Source: Olsenella uli
Lineage (GTDB): Bacteria > Actinomycetota > Coriobacteriia > Coriobacteriales > Atopobiaceae
DNA: 64,000 nucleotides
Reading direction: 5' to 3'
NCBI RefSeq assembly: GCF_901212655.1
Contig: NZ_CAAKON010000038.1
Location: 1-64,000 of the forward strand
Below are positions 16,934-27,001 of this stretch, piece after piece. The notes beneath the pieces were generated by a model. It saw nothing but the letters and a program-made list of their open reading frames with translations. It did no database searches and was not told where the DNA came from. A program made the translations under genes and the position numbers. Positions within the stretch are counted from its first letter, which is position 1. Each line of letters begins with the position of its first letter.

Positions 16934-17477
16934 CAACACGTCTGACAACCTCTCCGGTTGCGCGGAGCGCATCGAGCACGTCGTCGTGCCGGGTACCTTC
17001 GATCCCATCACCTACGGGCACATCGACGTCGTGCGCCGTGCGCGTCGCATAGCCGGCAGGGTCACGGTTGCGGTGGCCGCGAGCCTCGGCAAGAACGGCA
17101 CGGGTCCCGTCTTCTCCATCGACGAGCGCGTGGAGCTCGCCCGTGAGGCCCTGCGCGAGCAGGGGGTCATCGAGGGAGTGGACGTCATGCCGCTTACGGG
17201 CCTGCTTGTGGACTTCTGTCGCGAGGTTGGGGCCGGTGCCGTGGTGAAGGGTCTGCGAGCCATGACGGACTTCGAGTACGAGCTCCAGCAGGCAGACCTC
17301 AACTTCCGTCTTGCGCCCGACGTCGAGAGCATCTTCGTCATGAGCAACCCCTCCTACGGCTACGTCTCGTCCTCCATCGTCCGCGAGCTCGCGGGCCTGG
17401 GCGCAGACGTCTCCATGCTGGTCTCGCCCTGCGTGGTCAAGAAGCTTCATGAACGCTTTGATATGCACGACCGATAG
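16926..17477 (+). CDS. coaD: Phosphopantetheine adenylyltransferase
   Basis: 183-residue nucleotidyltransferase for the penultimate step of CoA synthesis (4'-phosphopantetheine + ATP to dephospho-CoA). The substrate motif GTFDPITYGH (23-32) is present. Downstream are KGLRAMTDFEYE and the ISSS-type motif as YGYVSSSIVRE. There is a 19-residue N-terminal extension compared with the usual 160-aa enzyme; an internal start is possible. ATG overlaps the rsmD stop. Order rsmD-coaD is widespread. Confidence 0.94.
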   Translation: MSDNTSDNLSGCAERIEHVVVPGTFDPITYGHIDVVRRARRIAGRVTVAVAASLGKNGTGPVFSIDERVELAREALREQGVIEGVDVMPLTGLLVDFCREVGAGAVVKGLRAMTDFEYELQQADLNFRLAPDVESIFVMSNPSYGYVSSSIVRELAGLGADVSMLVSPCVVKKLHERFDMHDR

Positions 17478-17606
17478 ATATGCATGCCTGATAGCTGCGG
17501 GTATGGTAGAGTTGAGCGAATAGGGCATCCAAGGTGCCCGTTTCGAGTGATTTGAGGTTCCGTGCGCGCGCCTTGCGTGCGGGGCAAGGTGGAAAGGAGC
17601 CTGCGC

Positions 17607-18092
17607 ATGCAGCCGGGTGAGGAGATCGAGAACCTAGTCGCCGAGCTCGAGGACATCGTGGCCGACGGCAAGAAGCCGATCATGGGCGGCGGGCAAATCA
17701 ACAACCCCCGCATCGTCGACGCCGATGCCGTCTTTGAGCTGCTCGACGAGATTCGCCGCATCTTCCCGGACGAGTTCCAGGGTGCCAGGCGCATCGTCAA
17801 GGAGGAGGACGAGATTCTCGCCCGAGCCCACCAGACGGCAGACTCCATCGTGGCCGATGCCCAGCAGCAGGCCATGATTCTTGCGGGCGACCAGGAGGTC
17901 GTGCGTCTCGCCAACCAGCAGGCGGACGAGATTCGCGACCAGGCCACGCAGTACGAGCGTGACCTTCGCTATCACATCAACGACTACGCAGAGGGTGTGC
18001 TCACGGGCATCGAGGACAACCTCAAGAGCGTCATCGCCCAACTCGAGCGCAGCCGACAGGCACTTGATGACGGCTCGAACAATCGCAGGTAG
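17607..18092 (+). CDS. Coiled-coil protein of unknown function
   Basis: 161 residues. It begins MQPGEEIENLVAELEDIVADGKK after AAAGGAG. Residues about 50-150 are almost entirely helical and charged (AHQTADSIVADAQQQAMILAGDQEVV), like the long helices of DivIVA-type or ATP-synthase-b-type proteins. No catalytic motif is visible. It lies between coaD and the DUF177 gene, with 3 bp to the latter, so it is part of the housekeeping operon. A role in envelope or division scaffolding is possible but not shown. Confidence 0.8.
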   Translation: MQPGEEIENLVAELEDIVADGKKPIMGGGQINNPRIVDADAVFELLDEIRRIFPDEFQGARRIVKEEDEILARAHQTADSIVADAQQQAMILAGDQEVVRLANQQADEIRDQATQYERDLRYHINDYAEGVLTGIEDNLKSVIAQLERSRQALDDGSNNRR

Positions 18093-18095
18093 CCC

Positions 18096-18659
18096 ATGGA
18101 GCCGATTCGGATACTGATTGACGAGCGTCTCGAAGGCGCCGGCGCTGCTCTGCCCGTCTCCGGTCACATCGACGAGCCCGGCTACTCCCTGGGCGAGCAT
18201 GACTTCACGCTCCCGGAGGGCATTGACTACGACCTCGTGCTCACCAACGCCGGCGAGGGCATCCTTGCCTCCGGCATCGTGAGGGCCCACGTCGTAGGCG
18301 AGTGCGACCGCTGCCTCGAGGCGGCGGAGTTCGACATCGCCAGCGAGGTGGACGAGTACTTCCTCTTTCAGGCGCCCGCCGAGGAGGACCTTGCGGACGA
18401 CGAGGACGAGGTCGACTATTCGCTCGTGGGCGAGGACCACACCATCGACCTTGCCGAGCCCATCATGGCTGCCATCCTGATGGAGACGCCGTACGTGGTG
18501 CTGTGCCGCGAGGACTGCAAGGGCCTGTGCCCCACCTGCGGAGCCAATCTCAATGAGGGTGATTGCGGCTGTGCCGCCAAGCGGGCCGAGGAGGCCGCCC
18601 GTGAGAACCCGTTCGCGGCGCTCGCGGACCTGAAGTTTGATGACGAGGCCGGCGAGTAG
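18096..18659 (+). CDS. DUF177/YceD-family protein
   Basis: 187 residues. CDRCLE (about 69-74) and CKGLCPTCGANLNEGDCGC (about 144-162) give the Cys-rich signature of DUF177, whose members are encoded beside rpmF in most bacteria, as here. YceD-type proteins are linked to 23S rRNA accumulation and to plsX expression. The protein is acidic overall. ATG follows the upstream gene by 3 bp. Confidence 0.9.
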   Translation: MEPIRILIDERLEGAGAALPVSGHIDEPGYSLGEHDFTLPEGIDYDLVLTNAGEGILASGIVRAHVVGECDRCLEAAEFDIASEVDEYFLFQAPAEEDLADDEDEVDYSLVGEDHTIDLAEPIMAAILMETPYVVLCREDCKGLCPTCGANLNEGDCGCAAKRAEEAARENPFAALADLKFDDEAGE

Positions 18660-18732
18660 GGCTTTCAGCTCGCTTGTTTCTTGGGGGCTGCACACGAAAT
18701 CCTGTGTCTGTCTGGTGTTGATGTGCAGGTTC

Positions 18733-18742
18733 GTGCTATAGT
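18733..18742 (+). promoter_or_regulatory. Extended -10 promoter of rpmF
   Basis: GTGCTATAGT fits an extended -10 element (TGn-TATAGT, -10 hexamer at 18737-18742) about 64 bp before the rpmF start. No -35 box with normal spacing is present, as is usual for extended -10 promoters. Confidence 0.45.
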
Positions 18743-18805
18743 CTCCGTTTGTCTGTGAAAGACCGTCCCCGCGCGTGGACGTGAGATTCGTAAGAGAGGT
18801 CAACC

Positions 18806-18985
18806 ATGGCAGTACCCAAGCAGAAGAAGGGCCGCGGCGCCACCCACAGCCGCCGTTCCGCCAACAGCAAGCTCGCGACCCCGTCGCGCTCCACGTGCCC
18901 GCAGTGTGGTGCCGTCAAGCTTCCGCACCGCGTGTGCCCGAGCTGCGGCTACTACAAGGACCGTCAGGTCATCGTTACCGAGTAG
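18806..18985 (+). CDS. rpmF: 50S ribosomal protein L32
   Basis: 59-residue L32. It starts MAVPKQKKGR and has two Cys pairs (CPQC at 31-34 and CPSC at 44-47) forming the zinc ribbon. Length and sequence match the bacterial family. GAGAGG precedes the ATG. It is followed by a hairpin with a short U-tract before plsX, so ribosomal-protein and lipid-gene expression may be uncoupled there. Confidence 0.96.
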   Translation: MAVPKQKKGRGATHSRRSANSKLATPSRSTCPQCGAVKLPHRVCPSCGYYKDRQVIVTE

Positions 18986-19003
18986 CTCAGAGCTTAGCGT
19001 TCT

Positions 19004-19032
19004 AAGGGCCGGCCTCAAGGGTCGGCCCTTTT
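19004..19032 (+). terminator. Terminator or attenuator between rpmF and plsX
   Basis: 11-bp stem AAGGGCCGGCC (19004-19014) with GGTCGGCCCTT-type right arm (19020-19030), one G-T pair, followed by TT (four U in all). It lies 21 bp upstream of the plsX ATG, so it may attenuate read-through from rpmF into plsX. Confidence 0.65.
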
Positions 19033-19053
19033 GCTATTGAAGGGAGTTTGCGT

Positions 19054-20046
19054 ATGACTCGCATCTGCGTTGATGCCATGGGTGGGGACGAGAAGCCCGA
19101 GGTCGTGCTCGAGGGCATCGCCAAGGCACTTGAGGCCGATCCCAACCTCGAGGTCCTCGTCACCGGCAACGAGGACGTCGTGACGCCGTTCTGCGCGAGT
19201 CATGCTCGTGCGGAGGCCCTTGTTACCACCGAGGTCATCGGCATGGCCGAACATCCCACCGAGGCGGTGCGCCATAAGCGCAACTCCTCCATCGTCCGAG
19301 GCTGCAAGGCGGTGCGCGAGGGAAGGGCAGACGCCTTCTTCTCCGCCGGCTCAACCGGGGCCATCCTCGCCGCCGGAACCCTGGGCGTGGGACGTGTCAA
19401 GGGCGTGCAGCGCGCTGCCCTCGCGAGCGCCCTGCCGGGCGTCACGGGGAGGATGACGACCCTGCTCGATCTTGGCGCTAACGCTGACTGCCCCACGGAG
19501 ATGCTCGTCCAGTTCGCTCGGATGGGCTCGGCCTACGCCCAGGTTGTCCTTGGGGTCGAACGGCCTCGCGTGGCCTTGCTCAACAACGGCACCGAGGACA
19601 CCAAGGGCTCCGAGGCCACCCTGGCCGCCCATGCGGCGCTCGCCGAGGCATCTGGCATAGACTTTGCCGGCAACTGCGAGGGCCGCGACTTGCTTGCCGG
19701 CACGTATGACGTCATCGTCACCGACGGCCTCACGGGAAATGTCGCCCTCAAGACCATGGAGGGCACGGCCAAGTACATTGCCGCCGAACTCAAGGCCGCC
19801 GCTCGTAAGAGCAAGCTCGTGGGCGTGGGCGCCCTGCTCGTTAAGCCGGCTTTCAAGCAGATTGCGGGCCTGCTCTCCGGCGACAGGATTGGCGGCGCCG
19901 CCCTGCTTGGGCTCAAGTCGCCGGTGCTCGTGGGCCATGGTGCCACCAACCCCGAGGCCATCTGCAGCGGCACCCTCACGGCAGCCACGTGCGTCCGCGA
20001 GGACCTGTGTGGAAAGCTTGCCGCGGCAGTGGCGGCGGAGGCGTAG
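19054..20046 (+). CDS. plsX: Phosphate acyltransferase PlsX
   Basis: 330-residue enzyme converting acyl-ACP and phosphate to acyl-phosphate for phosphatidic acid synthesis. It starts MTRICVDAMGGDEKPEVVLEG, and VDAMGGD is the family hallmark. Later motifs ALLNNGTEDTKGS and GNVALKTMEG are also typical. ATG at 19054 sits 7 bp after AGGGAG; a TTG two codons earlier is too close to the site. No acpP gene follows, although plsX-acpP-rnc is common elsewhere; the 195 bp to rnc is non-coding. Confidence 0.95.
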   Translation: MTRICVDAMGGDEKPEVVLEGIAKALEADPNLEVLVTGNEDVVTPFCASHARAEALVTTEVIGMAEHPTEAVRHKRNSSIVRGCKAVREGRADAFFSAGSTGAILAAGTLGVGRVKGVQRAALASALPGVTGRMTTLLDLGANADCPTEMLVQFARMGSAYAQVVLGVERPRVALLNNGTEDTKGSEATLAAHAALAEASGIDFAGNCEGRDLLAGTYDVIVTDGLTGNVALKTMEGTAKYIAAELKAAARKSKLVGVGALLVKPAFKQIAGLLSGDRIGGAALLGLKSPVLVGHGATNPEAICSGTLTAATCVREDLCGKLAAAVAAEA

Positions 20047-20241
20047 TCAAGGGGGCATTCGTTTTCGCCGGGCCGGGCGGCCGCTCTTCTCGGGGCGGTC
20101 CTCCGCTGGGGTGAGGGCATGGGCTCCGCATCCCTCGCCGCGCTTCCCATTCGCTATGGGTACAATGAAAAGATGCGTGCCTAGGTCACGTGGCGTGCAG
20201 TGCACGTCGTACATCAACCCATGGAAGGTAGGGGAGTGCGC

Positions 20242-20958
20242 ATGCCCCACGCCGCCGACACCGAGCGGATTTGTCATATAGAGGCCATCACCGACCACAA
20301 GTTTAAGAGGCGCGACCTCGCGCTCGCTGCCATAACGCATCCGAGTGCCGTGGAGGGCGAGCCTGTGTGGCACTCGTACGAGCGCCTCGAGTTCCTTGGC
20401 GACTCGATCCTTGGCGCCATCGTCGCCACCGACATCTTCGAGCGCTTTCACGACATGGACGAGGGCGAGCTCACGCGCCTCAAGATCTCGCTCGTGAGCG
20501 GCAAGACCCTGTCCGTTGTGGCCGAGAAGCTCGGCATCGGCGAGTGCATCATCTTTGGTGAGTCCGAGAAGGGCACGGGCGCCCGCGGCATGCACTCCGC
20601 CCTCGAGAACGTCTATGAGTCCGTGCTTGGCGCGCTGTACCTTGACGGCGGCTACGAGGTGGCGCACGAGTTCGTCATGCGCACGCTGGGACCCCACATC
20701 TCTCGCGACCTCGCCGAGCATCCGGTGAGCCCCAAGAGCCGCCTGCAGGAGATTACGCAGCGCGAGCTTCGCTGCGGTCCAGAGTATCGTCTCGAGGGCG
20801 AGCAGGGCCCCGCGCACAGCCCTACCTTCACCTCCGTGGTCCTCGTGTCCGGGCGCCGCATGGGACGAGGCACCGGCTCCTCCAAGAAGGAGGCGGAGAG
20901 CGCCGCCGCGGCAGATGCCATCAAGCGGCTCGCCGAGGAGGGCATTCCGTGTACCTAA
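20242..20958 (+). CDS. rnc: Ribonuclease III with an Asn at a usually acidic active-site position
   Basis: 238-residue double-strand-specific endoribonuclease. The RNase III signature ERLEFLGDS (47-55) contains E47, E50 and D54. The second metal-site block reads LENVYESVLGALYLD. The position normally held by Asp (DxxE) is N123, while E126 is kept. A double-stranded-RNA-binding domain follows (about 165-235). ATG at 20242 after GGGGAG; 10 bp overlap with smc. The D-to-N change could weaken Mg binding, or may be normal for the lineage. Confidence 0.93.
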   Translation: MPHAADTERICHIEAITDHKFKRRDLALAAITHPSAVEGEPVWHSYERLEFLGDSILGAIVATDIFERFHDMDEGELTRLKISLVSGKTLSVVAEKLGIGECIIFGESEKGTGARGMHSALENVYESVLGALYLDGGYEVAHEFVMRTLGPHISRDLAEHPVSPKSRLQEITQRELRCGPEYRLEGEQGPAHSPTFTSVVLVSGRRMGRGTGSSKKEAESAAAADAIKRLAEEGIPCT

Positions 20959-23900
20959 AGTCCCTCACGCTGAAGGGCTTCAAGTCTTTCGCGGACCGCA
21001 CGCACATGGTCTTCGACCCCGGGCTCACCGTTGTGGTGGGCCCCAACGGCTCGGGCAAGTCCAACGTTTCCGACGGCATCCTGTGGGTGCTTGGCGAGCA
21101 GAGCGCCAAGATGCTCCGTGGCCAGGCTATGGAGGACGTTATCTTCTCAGGCTCGAGCGCACGCAAGCCCGTCGGCGTGGCCGAGGTCACCCTCGTGCTG
21201 GACAACACGGACCGCACGCTTCCGGTGGACTTCTCCGAGGTGGGCATCACCCGGCGCATGTATCGCTCGGGTGAGTCCGAGTACCTCATCAACGGCGCGC
21301 CCGCGCGTCTCATGGACATTCAGGACATCCTGCACGACTCGGGTCTTGGCAAGGACACCCACTCGATCATCTCACAGGGCAAGCTCGACGCCATCCTTGC
21401 GAGCCGCCCCGAGGAGCGTCGTGGGCTCGTCGAGGAGGCTGCCGGCATCTCCAAGCATCGGCGCCGCAAGGAGCGCTCGCTGCGCAAGCTTGAGGATATG
21501 GACAAGAACCTTGTGCGCGCACGTGACGTCGCGCGTGAGATAAACCGACAGCTCAGGCCGCTGGAGCGGCAGGTTGACCGCGCAAAGCGCTTCAACGAGC
21601 TCGACTCGCGCCTCTCCGAGCTCACCTGTCAGCTCGCGGTTGACGACGTTCGCCGGCTCCAGGGCCAGTGGGAGGGGCTCCAGGCCAAGGGTCGCGAGGC
21701 TGCCTGTGCCATCGAGCTCGCCCAGTTCCGCGTGGACGAGAAGACCGGCGAGCTCGATAAGCTCCAGAGCATGCTCGAGCAGAAGGGCCTGTTCGTGGGC
21801 GACCTTGGCGAGCAGCGTCGTCGATGCGCCGATATCCTCGGCAGGCTCGAGAGCGACATGCGCCTGCTCGAGGAAAAGGGCCGCAACATGGTGGACCGTC
21901 TCTCCGAGACGCGCATGACCCTCTCGCAGCTCGAGCGGCAGCGCCGCGAGGCGAGCTCGGAGCTCGAGGACGTTGACGGTAGGCTTTCGGACACACGGGT
22001 TGCCACGAGCTCGCTCGAGGCCGACGTGGCTCGGCTCGAGCCCGAGGCCAAGGCCGCCACGGCCGCGCGGCGCGAGGCGAGCTCCGAGCAGAACCGCTTG
22101 GTTGGCGAGCAGCGTAGCTGCCAGCGCGAGCTGGACACCGCCACGCTCGCGCATGCCAAGCTCAAGGACGAGATCAGCAGCGCCGAGGTCGAGGACCAGA
22201 TGTTCGCGAGCCGGCTCGAGCAGATTGACGAGCAGGTCGAGACCGCCGAGGCCGCGCTCGCGAGCCGCAGGTCCAGGCTTGAGGAGCTCGAGGCGTCAAT
22301 TGCCGAGGCCACGAAGGTCGCGGACGCCGCAAAGGCCGACATCGCGACTCGCTCTGCCGGGCACGACGCAGCCCGGGCCGCTCAGCGGGCGGCCGCCCAT
22401 GCCCTCGACGAGGCGCGTTCGGCGTTTGCCTCGGCCAACGCGACGCTGTCGGCGCTTCGCTCGGTTGACGCCCAACTCCAGGCGGGCTCTGACACGCTCG
22501 AGGGCCGCGTGCTCAAGAACTCCGAGCTTTCGAGTCTCGTTCGCTGCCGCCTGGCAGATGTCGTGAGCGCTCCCGCGGAGCTCGACCAGCTGGTGGAGCG
22601 GCTCCTCGGCGAGGCGCTCGCGGCTCCCGTGGTGGCTCACGGCGAGGACGTCTCCAAGCTTATGGACTCGGCAGCCTCCCAGCGCAAGGCCTCCGGATCG
22701 TTTACCGTGCTCTCTCTTGCCGAGCGCGCTCGCGCGCACGCCACCGGCGCTGGCGAGTCGCTCGCCTCCCGCCTCAGGGTGGCACCCGAGGCCGAGGGCC
22801 TCATCGATGCCCTGCTTGGCGACGTCCGCGTTGTCAAGGACGCGGCGGAGGCCGTGCGTGCTCACGAGGCGGAGCCCACGCTTACCTATGTCGCGCCCGG
22901 TGGCGTGGTTGCCTACCCAGACGGGCGCACCGTTGCCGGCACCTCGGCCGGGGCTGCCGCCGGCACCCTCGAGCGTAGGCGTCGCATAGCCGATCTTGAG
23001 CAGTCCATGCCCGCGCTCGAGCGTGAGGTGCGCGCCGCCCAGGAGGGGGTCGTCTCGGCCTCCGCCGAGGTCGACGCAGCCCAGGCCGCGCTCTCACAGG
23101 CGCGCGATGCCTCGGCCAAGGCAGCCGGCGAGATCTCACGCCTCTCTGGCGAGCGCTCTTCTGTGGCCTCTGAGGTGGGCAGGCTCGAGTCCCAGGTGAG
23201 CCGTGCGGCAGACGAGCGCACCCAGGTGACGCGCCGACGCGAGGAGGCTGGGCGTAAGGCCGCCGAGGCTCGGCCTCGCCTCGCCGGACTCAAGGAGAAG
23301 GCTGACGCCGCGAGGGATCGTCTCGGCGAGCTCACCCGAGAGCTGGACGAGGCGGCGCAACGTCGTCGTGAGGCGTCCCGTGCCGAGGACGAGGCCGCAA
23401 AGCGCGCGGCCGATGCCCGTCTCGACCTGGCCACCTCACGCGAGCGCCTCCGTCATCTCGAGGAGCGCTCGAAGGAGCTTTCCCACCGTATCATGGACGT
23501 TGACGAGCGCACGAGGGCCGCCGAGGAGAGCACGCGCTCCCTCGAGGTCCTGAGGCTTCGCGTTGACCCCTTGCACGAGCGCTACGACGTAATTCACGAG
23601 TGCGCCCTCGAGTGGGCCAAGCGCCTGCGAGACCGCGCGAGCCTCGCCGAGGCAGACTCGGACTCCCTCAAGAAGACCATCAGCGACGCCAAGGGCCAGG
23701 TGAGCGCCGCTATGGCTGAGCTCGAGCGCGCCAAGGCCGCGCAAGGCGACCTCAAGGTCGAGAGCGGTAGGCTCGAGGTGCGTGTTGAGCAGGCCATCGC
23801 GGCCATTACGGCAGACGGTCGCCACGTGCTGGAAGAGGCGCTCCAGATGCCCGAGCCCGAGGACCGCGAGGCCACCGAGCGCGAGGTTGCCAACCTGCGC

Positions 23901-24536
23901 AGGCAGATCGAGTCCATCGGCCCTGTGAACCAGGTGGCCATGGACGAGTACACTTCGCTCAAGAAGCGCGCGGACTACATCCACGAGCAGCTGGCAGACC
24001 TCGAGAGCGCCCGTGGCGCGCTCACGAAGATCACGGCCGCCATCGACCGCAAAATGCGCCGGCAGTTCCTCGCCACCTTCGAGGCCGTGAATGCGAACTT
24101 CATCGAGGTGTTCTCGATGCTCTTTCCGGGCGGCAAGGCCCATCTGGAGATGACCGATCCCGAGCATCCCTCGGAGACGGGTATCGAGGTGGTGGCGCAG
24201 CCCAGGGGCAAGCGCATCGCCAAGATGACGCTCATGAGCGGCGGCGAGAAGTCCCTCACGGCCCTTGCGCTGCTCTTTGCCGTCTATCGCACCCGCACCG
24301 TGCCCTTCTACCTCTTCGACGAGGTCGAGGCGGCGCTCGACGACTCTAACCTCGACAAGCTGCTCATGGCCATCGACCAGCTCAAGGAGTCCACACAGCT
24401 CATCGTCATTTCGCACCAGCGGCGCACCATGGAGCAGGCCGACGTGCTCTACGGCGTCTCCATGCAGGCCGACGGTGTCAGTCATGTCGTATCCCAGCGG
24501 CTCGACCGCGCAACAGGAAAGGTGGTCGATGCCTGA
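20949..24536 (+). CDS. smc: Chromosome segregation protein SMC
   Basis: 1195-residue condensin ATPase. N-terminal Walker A is GPNGSGKSN (31-39). Two long coiled-coil arms (about 170-510 and 650-1000) flank a hinge (about 510-650). The C-terminal head has the signature LMSGGEKSL (S1097 onwards) and Walker B FYLFDEVEAALDD. It starts with GTG overlapping the end of rnc by 10 bp. The coding sequence is uninterrupted. Partners ScpA and ScpB are not in the window. It overlaps ftsY by one base. Confidence 0.96.
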   Translation: MYLKSLTLKGFKSFADRTHMVFDPGLTVVVGPNGSGKSNVSDGILWVLGEQSAKMLRGQAMEDVIFSGSSARKPVGVAEVTLVLDNTDRTLPVDFSEVGITRRMYRSGESEYLINGAPARLMDIQDILHDSGLGKDTHSIISQGKLDAILASRPEERRGLVEEAAGISKHRRRKERSLRKLEDMDKNLVRARDVAREINRQLRPLERQVDRAKRFNELDSRLSELTCQLAVDDVRRLQGQWEGLQAKGREAACAIELAQFRVDEKTGELDKLQSMLEQKGLFVGDLGEQRRRCADILGRLESDMRLLEEKGRNMVDRLSETRMTLSQLERQRREASSELEDVDGRLSDTRVATSSLEADVARLEPEAKAATAARREASSEQNRLVGEQRSCQRELDTATLAHAKLKDEISSAEVEDQMFASRLEQIDEQVETAEAALASRRSRLEELEASIAEATKVADAAKADIATRSAGHDAARAAQRAAAHALDEARSAFASANATLSALRSVDAQLQAGSDTLEGRVLKNSELSSLVRCRLADVVSAPAELDQLVERLLGEALAAPVVAHGEDVSKLMDSAASQRKASGSFTVLSLAERARAHATGAGESLASRLRVAPEAEGLIDALLGDVRVVKDAAEAVRAHEAEPTLTYVAPGGVVAYPDGRTVAGTSAGAAAGTLERRRRIADLEQSMPALEREVRAAQEGVVSASAEVDAAQAALSQARDASAKAAGEISRLSGERSSVASEVGRLESQVSRAADERTQVTRRREEAGRKAAEARPRLAGLKEKADAARDRLGELTRELDEAAQRRREASRAEDEAAKRAADARLDLATSRERLRHLEERSKELSHRIMDVDERTRAAEESTRSLEVLRLRVDPLHERYDVIHECALEWAKRLRDRASLAEADSDSLKKTISDAKGQVSAAMAELERAKAAQGDLKVESGRLEVRVEQAIAAITADGRHVLEEALQMPEPEDREATEREVANLRRQIESIGPVNQVAMDEYTSLKKRADYIHEQLADLESARGALTKITAAIDRKMRRQFLATFEAVNANFIEVFSMLFPGGKAHLEMTDPEHPSETGIEVVAQPRGKRIAKMTLMSGGEKSLTALALLFAVYRTRTVPFYLFDEVEAALDDSNLDKLLMAIDQLKESTQLIVISHQRRTMEQADVLYGVSMQADGVSHVVSQRLDRATGKVVDA

Positions 24537-25435
24537 TGGGGCTCGCTGACCGCTTGAGGAAGGGCCTCGCCAAGTCCCGCGAGGCCATCAACGAGATCTT
24601 CTACATGGGCGGCGAGGTCGACGAGCAGTTTTGGGAGGACCTCGAGGACTCGCTCGTCATGGCCGACGTGGGTGCAGAGGTTGCCATGCGCGTAACCGAC
24701 GAGCTGCGCGAGCTTGCCGCGAAGCAGGGCCTGCGTACGGATCGCCAGATGCGCGAGGCACTGGCCAAGAGTCTTGCGGCCACGTTCCCGGAGGCCAAGC
24801 GCGATCCGTTTACCGACCTCCCGAGCTGCGTGCTCTTCGTGGGCATCAACGGCGCCGGCAAGACCACCACGGTGGGCAAGCTCGCGGCCGACGCGCGCGA
24901 GCATGGCCGGAGCGTCGTGATCGGCGGCGCCGACACCTTCCGCGCCGCCGCCATCGAGCAGCTCGAGGTCTGGGGCAGGCGCGCGGGCGTAGAGGTTGTG
25001 ACGCGCGAGCGTGGCGCAGACCCCGCGAGCGTCTGCTACGACGTGGTCGAGAGCGCCGAGAAGTGCGGCTCCAAGCTCGTGCTCATCGACACGGCCGGGC
25101 GTCTTCACACCTCGCCCGAGCTCATGCGCGAACTCGCCAAGGTGGTCAACGTGACCCGCAAGCGCGCCACCATGCCGGTCTCAGTGGTGCTTGTGGTCGA
25201 CGCCACGACGGGCCAGAACGGCCTCGCGCAGGCCCATGAGTTCAACGAGGCGCTTGATGTCGACGGCCTCATCGTGACCAAGCTCGACGGAACGGCGAAG
25301 GGCGGCATCGCGCTCGCCATCTCCGAGCAGCTTGGCCTGCCCATCTTTCGCATTGGCATGGGCGAGGGCATCGAGGACTTCCAGACCTTTGACGCACTCG
25401 AGTTCTGCCGCGCCCTCGTGGGCGAGAACCTCTAG
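24536..25435 (+). CDS. ftsY: Signal recognition particle receptor FtsY
   Basis: 299-residue SRP-type GTPase at the membrane, the docking partner of Ffh. The NG domain starts almost at the N-terminus (GLADRLRKGLAKSREAIN), with no acidic A domain, giving the compact form. G1 is GINGAGKTTT (near 103-112), G3 is DTAGRLH, and G4 is TKLDGTAKGG. The ATG overlaps the smc stop (TGATG), so translation is coupled. It is followed 9 bp later by ffh; smc, ftsY and ffh form one operon. Confidence 0.95.
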   Translation: MGLADRLRKGLAKSREAINEIFYMGGEVDEQFWEDLEDSLVMADVGAEVAMRVTDELRELAAKQGLRTDRQMREALAKSLAATFPEAKRDPFTDLPSCVLFVGINGAGKTTTVGKLAADAREHGRSVVIGGADTFRAAAIEQLEVWGRRAGVEVVTRERGADPASVCYDVVESAEKCGSKLVLIDTAGRLHTSPELMRELAKVVNVTRKRATMPVSVVLVVDATTGQNGLAQAHEFNEALDVDGLIVTKLDGTAKGGIALAISEQLGLPIFRIGMGEGIEDFQTFDALEFCRALVGENL

Positions 25436-25444
25436 GGGGATCAG

Positions 25445-26821
<1,377 letters not shown>

Positions 26822-26830
26822 TGTTTCGGC

Positions 26831-26949
26831 GGAGGCCCCGGGGCGCGCCGGTTTCTGGCTCAGGCAGTTCCGAGCTCGCACGAAGGTGACGTTAATCACC
26901 TTCGGCTCATGCGGAACCTCGCCAGACCCGACGGCCCCCCGGGGCCTCC
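26831..26949. repeat. Large imperfect palindrome between convergent ffh and the SpoU-type gene
   Basis: The outer arms GGAGGCCCCGGGG (26831-26843) and CCCCGGGGCCTCC (26937-26949) are exact reverse complements. Inside are GCCG/CGGC, TCTGGC/GCCAGA, GTTCCG/CGGAAC, and a perfect 9-bp core CGAAGGTGA (26881-26889) / TCACCTTCG (26896-26904) around a 6-nt loop. Roughly 40 bp pair over 119 nt. It could be a bidirectional terminator (although no U-tract is seen) or a palindromic mobile repeat. Confidence 0.7.
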
Positions 26950-27001
26950 TTGCGCTTACGGGTTGCGGCTTCCCGCCCGTGCCGCCGGGGCCGCCAGCTT
27001 G

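Noticed and set aside
26822..27001. SRP RNA (ffs) gene next to ffh
   Set aside because: The conserved SRP Alu/S-domain tetraloop region (GGAA loop with CAGGUC-like flanks) is absent; the structure is an extended palindrome instead.
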